The translations under genes and the position numbers were made by a program. A model generated the notes under the pieces. The model worked only from the letters and a program-made list of their open reading frames with translations. It was not told the DNA's origin and did no database searches. DNA of 13,026 bases from Candidatus Peregrinibacteria bacterium (lineage in GTDB: Bacteria > Patescibacteriota > Gracilibacteria > Peribacterales > Peribacteraceae), in assembly GCA_030638845.1 (NCBI GenBank), contig DAOWDW010000035.1, forward strand, positions 1 to 13,026, read 5' to 3'. Position 1 is the stretch's first letter. Every line of letters begins with the position of its first letter. This document shows positions 6,675-13,026 of the stretch, piece after piece.

Positions 6675-7903
6675 TTTGTGTAAAGCGTAAGGTACTCATC
6701 AATCATTTTTTTGATTGTAAATTGTTCGTGTACTCTTTTATTTCCAGCTTCCCCCATTTTTCTTGCTAAATTGTCGTCTTGCAATAGGGCTAATATGGCA
6801 TATGCAAAATGTTTAGTTTTTAATGGATTACGCACGAAGCCAGTTTCGTTGTTAATAACAATTTCTTTTGTACCACCGAATACTGTACCTATGACTGGTT
6901 TATAGTTAGACATTGCCTCTAGATTTACTAATACAAATGGGTCTAGGTAAACAGATGGGGTTGAAACAATATGTGCAGAACCGTATGCAATAGCTAATTC
7001 TTTATGAGAGAGCCATCCTGTGCAATAACAGTATTTCTTCATATCATCTGGTACAGATGCCTCTTTAAATAATCCTTCCCATCTCTCTTTTTCACCAACA
7101 ATAACTAGCATAGCATTTGGGACTTTTTTCCTAACAATATTCATAGCATTAACTAGTTGTGGCACTCCTTTTTCTCTACGCAGACGGCCACTAAATAATA
7201 CTATTTTTTTCCCAGTAAGATTGTGTTTTTCCAGAAATGCTATTACATCTTTTTGATTTGGTTTCCAGTATGCAATATCTATACCATTGTGGATTGTTTT
7301 TACATTTGGTATTCCATTTGCCTCTATACAATCTGCAAGCGCATGACTAACCGCAGTAACTGTTTGTACATTTTTCTTTATACAAGAACGTATTAAGGTA
7401 TTACGAAAGGGATTATACTCAAGTCTTGCAGTGCGTATGTGGTCCAATGGACTTAGCCGCAAATTTTTTCCTGTTGAAGAAATATATCTATTTGTGGCTA
7501 TTCTTCCAAATGCAATCCCCATTGTATCATGGCAAGTTAGAAATATTTTATCAGTGTGTTTTTTTGCTATACGGAGAGCATCATATGAAAGGTATTGATG
7601 AATACTGTGTGCATGTACTATATCTGGCTTAAGTCGATTTAGGACTTTTTGAAGAGACTTAGATACTGGAGGATTATAAAGCGAAAGGTATGAACGTAGA
7701 GAAGGTCTGTATGAGATGGGTATACTTATTTGATTGTCATTTTCTCCAGAAAGAATATCTTTTGAATCTGCCTTTCTGTGCGTTGTAATAATTGTAACTT
7801 TATGATTATATTTTCGAATTCCTTCTGCAAGAATATTTGTTAGGTGAGCAACACTATCACCACCTTCCATGGGGAAGTCATCGTTTAAAATAACTATGTG
7901 CAT
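6671..7903 (-). CDS. GT4 family glycosyltransferase
   Basis: Predicted cytoplasmic protein of 410 aa, typical for the GT-B fold of family 4. The N-terminal domain begins MHIVILNDDFPMEGGDSVAH, with HAHSIHQYLSYDAL near residue 95 and a TVTAVSHALAD segment before NGID. The donor domain has LFSGRLRREKGVPQL (the Arg/Lys that bind the donor phosphates) and LDPFVLVNLEAM...GGTKEIV, close to the E-x7-E signature but with Asp in place of the first Glu. ATG 7903 is chosen over ATG 7918, because the -10 hexamer TATAAT (7915-7910) covers 7918 and would give a leaderless message starting at 7903. It is first in a two-gene minus operon with the flippase-like gene (4-nt overlap). The sugar is unknown. Confidence 0.9.
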   Translation of the reverse strand: MHIVILNDDFPMEGGDSVAHLTNILAEGIRKYNHKVTIITTHRKADSKDILSGENDNQISIPISYRPSLRSYLSLYNPPVSKSLQKVLNRLKPDIVHAHSIHQYLSYDALRIAKKHTDKIFLTCHDTMGIAFGRIATNRYISSTGKNLRLSPLDHIRTARLEYNPFRNTLIRSCIKKNVQTVTAVSHALADCIEANGIPNVKTIHNGIDIAYWKPNQKDVIAFLEKHNLTGKKIVLFSGRLRREKGVPQLVNAMNIVRKKVPNAMLVIVGEKERWEGLFKEASVPDDMKKYCYCTGWLSHKELAIAYGSAHIVSTPSVYLDPFVLVNLEAMSNYKPVIGTVFGGTKEIVINNETGFVRNPLKTKHFAYAILALLQDDNLARKMGEAGNKRVHEQFTIKKMIDEYLTLYTK

Positions 7904-7932
7904 ATGTTCATTATACACGGTATGCTTTTCCT
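7904..7932. promoter_or_regulatory. Divergent promoter region with leaderless-type start sites
   Basis: Only 29 bp separate the two divergent start codons. Toward the GT4 gene, TATAAT (7915-7910) lies 6 nt before ATG 7903, with a weak TTCATA 16 nt further up. Toward the GT-C gene, TATGCT (7921-7926) also lies 6 nt before ATG 7933, without a good -35. A -10 six bases before the start codon puts the transcript start at or next to the A of ATG, the hallmark of leaderless mRNA. There is no Shine-Dalgarno for either gene. Confidence 0.5.
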
Positions 7933-9633
7933 ATGAATTTGCGCATTACCTTAAAGCCGATTGTTTGGCATTTGTTGTTTCTATTTTTTTTCTGTTTTCT
8001 ACTTGTATTTCTATGGCGCTTGCCAGTGTTACTAATGGGAGACGTATATGATGTTTTCCCATTGCTTGCTGCACGAAATTACAGTGCTACAGGACTTTTT
8101 AGTATAACAGACTCAATCGGCAGATTTCTTTCAACATCAATGTTACCAGAACAAGGAGTGCCAAGTGCGTTAGATGGTCGTCTTAGCGTTGTTATATTGG
8201 CTGGATTTTCTCGTTTTATTGAATGGCATAACTTAATGGGTTGGACAATTGTTTCATCTGCAACAATTGCCGGGTGTGTAATGTTTTGGTGGCTTACTGT
8301 GTATCGTTTGTTTGATGCAAAAATAGCATGGATAAGTGTTCTTATTTTTTCTTTTTTGCCTCTTTATTGGAGAGAGGCTATTTGGTTAGACTTATACAAT
8401 TTTGCACTGTTTTTCTTTTTTGCTTCTATTTGTGTATTTGTTTGGTTACAGAAAAAATCATTAACTTTAGCTTCTATTTTTTCAGGACTTCTCTTTGGAA
8501 TGAGTATTGCATCAAAAGATGTATTGCTTACTTTTATTCCGTGGATATTTATAGGAAGTATATTGATGTATAGCAAAGAGTTGAAAAAAATTACTATTCC
8601 ACTTGTTCTATTTTTTTTCTGCTCAGGACTGGTTTATTTAGTTCCGCATCTTGGAGATATTATTACATTTGGTCATCCCTTTAATCAGAATATTGCACAG
8701 CTATGGCCTGGAGAGCAGCAAACAGAGAATGAATTTTATCTTCATTTGTATCCAGATCCTTATACATATTTTTATGATAGAGAATATTTTGACGAAAAAA
8801 TGCTAGCTCAAATGAGGGATATTCCTTTACTAGATCGTATCCAAAAGTACAAAATTCTTATTAATTTTGATGTTGGTTCTCATAATATTTTAACTAAAAT
8901 TGGAAATGGAATTTGGCTTCAATTTCAAATGGTTCCAGGTTTGTTCCATCAAGAAAATTTTGGAGGTGCCATTATTTGGATTTTTATTATTCCAGGAATG
9001 GTTTTTCTATGGAGAAACAATAGAAAACTTTTAATAATACTTAGTGGTACATTTCTTTCTTCAGAATTTATTATTCGTTTTGTTATGCATTACTCGCGTA
9101 ACCATTATATGGATATAGGTTGGGTATTCACTCTTTTTGCTGCGATTGGGTTATGTATTGTTGCAAATTCCCTTTCTAAATCTGGCATATTTTCAAAAAA
9201 AACATCAATGGCAGTTCTTTCTATATTATTATTTATTCAATTGGTTCAGGGGAATAGAATTTTGCTTTCAAACCAGTATAGAAATACGAGAACAGAAGCG
9301 TTACGCTTATTATCTTCTTCATTAGAAGAAATTCCCCAAGATGCAGTTGTAGCTTCGGGGATTAGTGCCTCAAATGCGAAACAGGTAGCGTTTCTTTCTA
9401 ATAGAACTATCGCTCTATTTGCCCCAGAAACAGTTGAGCATCTTATTGAGGATAATGAGCTTTTGAATGCATTTAAGATCTATGGAGTTACACACGTAAT
9501 AGGTTATAACAATATAATTACATCAGAAATCCAGAATCAAATTCCTTTGATTCAAATTATCCATGCCTCTGGAGAATCTGTGCCCGTTGAAGTAACAACA
9601 TTCCAAAGATTTTTGATTCATCTTATTCGTTGA
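7933..9633 (+). CDS. GT-C fold polytopic membrane glycosyltransferase (PMT/ArnT-like)
   Basis: Predicted integral membrane protein of 566 aa. A first membrane segment at 10-30 is followed by LLMGDVYDVFPLLAARNYS, where Asp37 and Asp40 sit at the place of the catalytic Asp in GT-C first loops. About ten more hydrophobic segments follow, with SIASKDVLLTFIPW near 195 and a long outer loop (about 235-320) rich in Tyr, Asp and Pro. The last 120 or so residues are soluble. Such enzymes move sugars from polyprenyl-phosphate donors on the outer membrane face. It is the first gene of the plus operon and precedes gmd by 34 nt. It is not a close copy of the GT-C gene at 568-2226. Acceptor and donor are unknown. 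Confidence 0.8.
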   Translation: MNLRITLKPIVWHLLFLFFFCFLLVFLWRLPVLLMGDVYDVFPLLAARNYSATGLFSITDSIGRFLSTSMLPEQGVPSALDGRLSVVILAGFSRFIEWHNLMGWTIVSSATIAGCVMFWWLTVYRLFDAKIAWISVLIFSFLPLYWREAIWLDLYNFALFFFFASICVFVWLQKKSLTLASIFSGLLFGMSIASKDVLLTFIPWIFIGSILMYSKELKKITIPLVLFFFCSGLVYLVPHLGDIITFGHPFNQNIAQLWPGEQQTENEFYLHLYPDPYTYFYDREYFDEKMLAQMRDIPLLDRIQKYKILINFDVGSHNILTKIGNGIWLQFQMVPGLFHQENFGGAIIWIFIIPGMVFLWRNNRKLLIILSGTFLSSEFIIRFVMHYSRNHYMDIGWVFTLFAAIGLCIVANSLSKSGIFSKKTSMAVLSILLFIQLVQGNRILLSNQYRNTRTEALRLLSSSLEEIPQDAVVASGISASNAKQVAFLSNRTIALFAPETVEHLIEDNELLNAFKIYGVTHVIGYNNIITSEIQNQIPLIQIIHASGESVPVEVTTFQRFLIHLIR

Positions 9634-9667
9634 TCTAGGAGAGAAAAACAATCATACTGACCTTATT

Positions 9668-10699
9668 GTGGCAAAAAAAGCTTTAATTACTGGCATTACA
9701 GGGCAGGATGGATCTTATCTTGCTGAATTTCTTATTTCTAAAGGATACGAAGTGCACGGATTAGTTCGACGATCTAGCTCTTTCAATCGCCATAGAATAG
9801 AAAGTCTATTTGATGTTTCAAAAAGACATACGCTTCTCCATTATGGAGATATGACAGATATTAATTCTCTTATTAATGTACTTGGTCATGTATGTCCAGA
9901 TGAAGTTTATAACCTAGCAGCACAGTCTCATGTTCGAGTTTCTTTTGATGTACCTTCTTATACCGCGCAAGCGGATGCTGTGGGTGTTCAAAATCTTATG
10001 GAAGCAATTCGTATACTAGATATGCAGTGCAAGATATACCAAGCTTCTACGTCTGAGTTATATAGTGGAGATATTGGTGAAGCCCCTCAAAATGAATTAA
10101 CTAGATTTAGGCCTAGAAGTCCATATGGAGTAGCTAAACTTTATGGTTATGAAACAACAAGAATCTATCGTGAAGCATATGGATTTTTTGCGTGTAATGG
10201 GATTCTTTTTAATCATGAAAGCCCAAGGAGAGGAGTTAACTTTGTTACTCGAAAAATAACTAAGGCTGCAGTAGAAATTCACAATGGTACTATTGATTGT
10301 CTTTATCTTGGTAATCTTAATGCAAAGCGAGACTGGGGATACGCGCCAGAATATGTTGAGTCTATGTATCTTATGCTACAACAGCCAACACCTGATGATT
10401 ATGTTGTGTCTACTGGAGAGACACATTCAGTAAGAGATTTTGCTGAATGTGCTTTCGAACAAGTTGGTATGAATCTTGAATGGGAAGGTAGTGGTCTTGA
10501 AGAAAAGGGAATTAATACAAAGTCTGGTAAGGTAGTTGTTAAGATAGATCCAGAGTATTTTCGTCCAAATGAAGTAGAATATTTGTGTGGGGATGCAAGT
10601 AAAGCGAAGAAACAACTAAAGTGGGAACCTAAAGTAACTTTTTCTGATCTTGTATCTATTATGATGGATGCAGAGCTTAAAGGAGAAGCTACACCCTAA
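9668..10699 (+). CDS. gmd: GDP-mannose 4,6-dehydratase
   Basis: Predicted cytoplasmic enzyme of 343 aa making GDP-4-keto-6-deoxy-D-mannose from GDP-D-mannose, using tightly bound NADP. It is an extended short-chain dehydrogenase. The Rossmann loop is GITGQDG (9-15), followed by GLVRRSSSFN and HYGDMTD. The catalytic set is Thr128 and Glu130 in ASTSELY, and Tyr153 with Lys157 in SPYGVAK. The GMD-specific LFNHESPRRG, NFVTRKIT and GNLNAKRDWGYAPEYVE are all present, so the substrate call is firm. The loop after TSELY reads SGDIGEAPQNE, about one residue longer than in common GMDs. The start is GTG 9668, which gives the standard AKKALITG N-terminus; an AGGAGAG at 9637-9643 is too far upstream to serve it normally. 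The product may feed the DegT aminotransferase at 11807. Confidence 0.95.
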   Translation: MAKKALITGITGQDGSYLAEFLISKGYEVHGLVRRSSSFNRHRIESLFDVSKRHTLLHYGDMTDINSLINVLGHVCPDEVYNLAAQSHVRVSFDVPSYTAQADAVGVQNLMEAIRILDMQCKIYQASTSELYSGDIGEAPQNELTRFRPRSPYGVAKLYGYETTRIYREAYGFFACNGILFNHESPRRGVNFVTRKITKAAVEIHNGTIDCLYLGNLNAKRDWGYAPEYVESMYLMLQQPTPDDYVVSTGETHSVRDFAECAFEQVGMNLEWEGSGLEEKGINTKSGKVVVKIDPEYFRPNEVEYLCGDASKAKKQLKWEPKVTFSDLVSIMMDAELKGEATP

Positions 10700-10712
10700 T
10701 TCTATTTTTTTT

Positions 10713-11810
10713 ATGAAAATTGGATTTATTACATCATCATTATCATCTGAAGACGGATGGGGTAGGTATTCCAAGTCTTTAGTTGAATCTGTTGCACAGC
10801 ATGCCGAAGTAGCCGTAATTACTCACAATAATGCAAAAAATGAAACCAGTCTTTCCAATGTATATCCAGTTCTACCGCGTTGCAGTTTTCATCCTAAAGT
10901 TCAATGGAAGACATATAAGTCTTGCATGAAATATTTTCAGGGATGTGAAATTATTCATAGTTTGGTAGAACCTTTTGCTCCTGGCTCGGCATTTGCAGCA
11001 AAACAACTTGGTGTTTATTTTATTATGACTCTGCATGGTACGTATGCGATTCCTCCAAAAAAGTGGTATTCCGTTCGTCGGCATTTTCTTCGCTATGCGC
11101 TTAAGTCTGCACATATGAGTACTACTGGTTCTTTGTATACCGAGCAGAAAGCCAGAGAACAGGCTGTATTTGGCGAGTGTAGATTTATTCCAAATGGAGT
11201 CGATAGTACTTTGTTTAGGCGTCTTAAGGATATTCAACCTAAAGATTTTCTTCTAACAACTGGAGCTGTTAAATCTAGGAAGGGACAGGATGTTGTTGTA
11301 GAGGCGTTAGCATTATTACAAGACGAGTTTCCAAACGTAAGATATAAAATTGTAGGAGATACTTCTAATTTTGAGTTTGTGCAAAAGATTATGAAACGTT
11401 CCGAAGTACTTGGTATTAATGACAAGGTGGAATTTCTGGGTTGTGTTTCAGATAAAAAGATAGTTGAGCTATACAACCAATGTAGAATATTTATATTGGC
11501 TGCCAGAGATATAGAAGGTCAATTTGAAGGATTCCCAATGGTTTTTTATGAAGCAAATGCATGCGGAGCTCCTGTAGTTACCACACGCGGTTTTGGTTCT
11601 GAGTATGCTATTAAAGATGGAAAGAACGGTTTTTTGGTTAAGTCAGAAAGTCCAGAAGACTTAGCAAATGTCTTAAAAAATATTTTGTCAGATGAAACCT
11701 TGCGAGAAAATATGTCTACATTTGGACTAAGAGAAGCTGCAAATCATACTTGGGATAAAATCGCTCAAAATTATTTGATGAAAATGTATCGTGATATACT
11801 TAAATCATGA
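10713..11810 (+). CDS. GT4 family glycosyltransferase
   Basis: Predicted GT-B protein of 365 aa. The N-terminal domain starts MKIGFITSSLSSEDGWGRYS and has HSLVEPFAPG and LHGTYAIPPKKW. The donor-binding domain starts near PNGVDSTLFR, then LTTGAVKSRKGQDVVVEAL (donor-phosphate Lys/Arg), FLGCVSDKKIVELYNQC and EGFPMVFYEANACGAPVV with GSEYAI, matching the E-x7-E region of family 4. ATG 10713 starts the standard first strand. The frame is open back to ATG 10668, but that would overlap the gmd end and add an unrelated 15-residue tail. It follows gmd by 13 nt and its TGA overlaps the next gene's ATG (ATGA), so the two are probably coupled. It may transfer the deoxysugar made here; donor not determinable. 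Confidence 0.9.
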   Translation: MKIGFITSSLSSEDGWGRYSKSLVESVAQHAEVAVITHNNAKNETSLSNVYPVLPRCSFHPKVQWKTYKSCMKYFQGCEIIHSLVEPFAPGSAFAAKQLGVYFIMTLHGTYAIPPKKWYSVRRHFLRYALKSAHMSTTGSLYTEQKAREQAVFGECRFIPNGVDSTLFRRLKDIQPKDFLLTTGAVKSRKGQDVVVEALALLQDEFPNVRYKIVGDTSNFEFVQKIMKRSEVLGINDKVEFLGCVSDKKIVELYNQCRIFILAARDIEGQFEGFPMVFYEANACGAPVVTTRGFGSEYAIKDGKNGFLVKSESPEDLANVLKNILSDETLRENMSTFGLREAANHTWDKIAQNYLMKMYRDILKS

Positions 11811-12901
11811 ATATACCATTTCTTCGACCAACAATTAAAGAAGAGGATATTGAAGCAGTTAACGAAGTTTTGCGAGGAGGATGGTTAGTTTTGCAGAAAA
11901 ATACAGATGCGTTTGAACAGCAATTTTCTTCATACTTAGGTTGTAGAGATGCAGTGCTTACAAATAGTTGTACGTGCGCAATACACCTTGCACTCATTAT
12001 GTTAGATGTGAAAGAGGGTGATGAGGTAATTGTTCCTGCGCTTACTTACGTTTCGAGTGTTAATCCCATACTCCATTGCGGGGCAAGCCCTGTATTTGTA
12101 GACGTAGAAGATGAGTCTGGGCTTATTGATTTAGATTTAGTTGAAGCAGCTATTACCCCAAAAACTGTTGGGATTATCCCAGTTCACATATATGGTCAAA
12201 TGATAGATATGAAAAGGATAAAGAGTATTGCAGATAGCCACGGTTTATTTATTATTGAAGATGCAGCTCATGCTGTGGAATCTGAAAGGGATGGAATTCA
12301 GCCTGGGGCCAATAGTTTTGCAGCTGCTTTTAGTTTCCATGTAGCTAAAAATATTACCGCTGGAACAGGTGGAGCACTTGCGATTAATGATTCCTTAGTT
12401 GCTGACCGTGCCAGAGTATTGCGTAGAGATGGAGTTCGTAATGTAGGAAACATTCGTATTATGGAAGAGCTTGGTCATAAATATTTAGCAACCGATTTTC
12501 AAGCCGCAATGCTAAGTAGTCAGCTCTCGCGAATTGAGGAACAGTGGAAAAAGCGAAAACAGATTTATGATAGGTATGCAGAAGCCTTTTCTTTAGCTGG
12601 TATAAAATTTAATCCAGTTCTTCCAAATTCAAAACATGCCTATCATATGATTGTAGTTTATGCCGACCCAGAGAAACGAGATACTGTTCGAAATACATTG
12701 GGGACTAATGGAATCCAAACATCTGTTCATTATAATCCAGTAACACTAGAACCTTTTTATAGAGAAAAATTTGGATTTAAAAAAGGCGATTTCCCAGTGG
12801 CAGAACATTTAGGAACTTCCTGTATTACACTTCCTCTGTATCCTTTGCTCTCAAGTGGAGAGCAAGAATATATTATTGAGAAAGTTTGTGAAAACATATA
12901 A
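11807..12901 (+). CDS. DegT/DnrJ/EryC1 PLP-dependent sugar aminotransferase, possibly GDP-perosamine synthase type
   Basis: Predicted enzyme of 364 aa that would aminate a nucleotide-linked keto-sugar using PLP and glutamate. Family signs are IPFLRPTI, the GGWLVLQKNTDAFE segment, NSCTCAIHLAL (53-63), VPALTYVSS, PVHIYGQ, EDAAHAVES with PLP-pairing Asp152, and SFHVAKNITAGTGGA with Schiff-base Lys181. Length matches the family. With gmd two genes upstream making GDP-4-keto-6-deoxymannose, GDP-perosamine synthase (RfbE/Per) is a natural guess, but 3-amino and 4-amino transferases of this family cannot be separated by eye. It overlaps the GT4 stop by 4 nt. An N-acyltransferase partner, common beside such genes, is not seen in the window. 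Confidence 0.92.
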   Translation: MNIPFLRPTIKEEDIEAVNEVLRGGWLVLQKNTDAFEQQFSSYLGCRDAVLTNSCTCAIHLALIMLDVKEGDEVIVPALTYVSSVNPILHCGASPVFVDVEDESGLIDLDLVEAAITPKTVGIIPVHIYGQMIDMKRIKSIADSHGLFIIEDAAHAVESERDGIQPGANSFAAAFSFHVAKNITAGTGGALAINDSLVADRARVLRRDGVRNVGNIRIMEELGHKYLATDFQAAMLSSQLSRIEEQWKKRKQIYDRYAEAFSLAGIKFNPVLPNSKHAYHMIVVYADPEKRDTVRNTLGTNGIQTSVHYNPVTLEPFYREKFGFKKGDFPVAEHLGTSCITLPLYPLLSSGEQEYIIEKVCENI

Positions 12902-13026
12902 TGCTTTATGCCTTTTGTTTCTGAGCAACAGTATAAGATCCAGAGTAAAATATTCCACTTCTGGTAGATGACCTTTTAATAGTACATAGTATTTTGTATA
13001 TAAAACGGAAAATATTTCTTCAAAAA
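12851..13026 (-). CDS. Possible C-terminal end of an unrecognised minus-strand gene (partial)
   Basis: A minus-strand frame enters from the right edge and stays open for 57 codons to TGA (12853-12851). It includes KYYVLLKGHLPEVEYFTLDL and LLLRNKRHKAL segments, a plausible amphipathic helical protein tail. It would run convergent with the aminotransferase gene and overlap its last 51 nt. I do not recognise the family. The overlap and short length make chance a real alternative. The plus strand of 12902-13026 shows only very short frames and no obvious terminator. Confidence 0.35.
   Translation of the reverse strand, partial: FEEIFSVLYTKYYVLLKGHLPEVEYFTLDLILLLRNKRHKALYVFTNFLNNIFLLST

Noticed and set aside
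9637..9643. AGGAGAG as ribosome site for gmd (and a similar AGGAGA at 10681-10686 for the GT4)
   Set aside because: Both lie about 25 nt before the start codon, too far for normal use, and no in-frame start sits at the right distance. Probably chance.
10668..10712. Earlier start of the second GT4 inside gmd
   Set aside because: The extra 15 residues precede the canonical MKIGFITS strand and reuse the gmd coding end in another frame.
1..13026. UGA-recoded genetic code (Gracilibacteria/Absconditabacteria type)
   Set aside because: Genes at 7933-9633, 10713-11810, 4703-5422 and 5790-6674 end at TGA with sensible C-termini and overlaps, and no conserved Gly is coded by TGA.

Overview
This 13 kb window is AT-rich bacterial DNA holding the 5' end of one 16S rRNA gene (minus strand, left edge) and a cell-surface glycan locus. 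The 16S start, which lies next to the 27F primer site, is clearly bacterial. The low GC, the lack of Shine-Dalgarno motifs at most starts, apparent leaderless starts and the mix of polytopic glycosyltransferases recall candidate-phylum (Patescibacteria/CPR-like) genomes. That placement is inference only. TGA is used as an ordinary stop (for example at 9631-9633 and 11808-11810), so this is not a UGA-recoding lineage.

Layout. 1-119 is the 16S rRNA 5' end (minus). 120-459 is its long structured leader with boxB/boxA-like elements, driven by a strong promoter at 465-492 with an A/T-rich UP-like tract. A GT-C polytopic glycosyltransferase follows on the plus strand (568-2226). An intergenic stretch with two copies of a 17-bp palindrome separates it from a convergent minus-strand operon, read right to left: SAM methyltransferase (5422-4703), FrhB/FdhB-like protein (4706-3351), GT2 polyprenyl-phosphate sugar transferase (3323-2439). 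Between 5400 and 5820 lies a recombination scar: the last 68 codons of a flippase-like membrane protein (minus) joined to the 3' end of an unrelated methyltransferase (plus). Next comes an intact minus-strand pair, GT4 glycosyltransferase (7903-6671) and UPF0104/AglD-like membrane protein (6674-5790). A 29-bp divergent promoter region separates this from a plus-strand operon: second GT-C (7933-9633), GDP-mannose 4,6-dehydratase (9668-10699), GT4 (10713-11810) and a DegT/DnrJ PLP aminotransferase (11807-12901). The right edge may hold the C-terminal end of a minus-strand gene.

How the genes may work together. Gmd converts GDP-mannose to GDP-4-keto-6-deoxymannose, and a DegT aminotransferase two genes later could aminate that product (GDP-perosamine-type chemistry). 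The two GT4 enzymes would act on nucleotide sugars in the cytoplasm. The GT2 would load a polyprenyl phosphate, and the GT-C proteins would use lipid-linked sugars on the outer face of the membrane. Substrates cannot be fixed from sequence.

The most unusual observations are as follows. The FrhB-like protein has lost nearly all its Fe-S/flavin-associated cysteines, and the methyltransferase beside it has lost its SAM-binding core motif. The flippase has no ATG/GTG/TTG start for a full-length product, but has an ATA codon overlapping the upstream stop as ATAA. The rRNA leader contains a near-perfect complement of the 16S 5' end. I did not find a convincing wholly new system; the locus reads as a rearranged surface-polysaccharide cluster.
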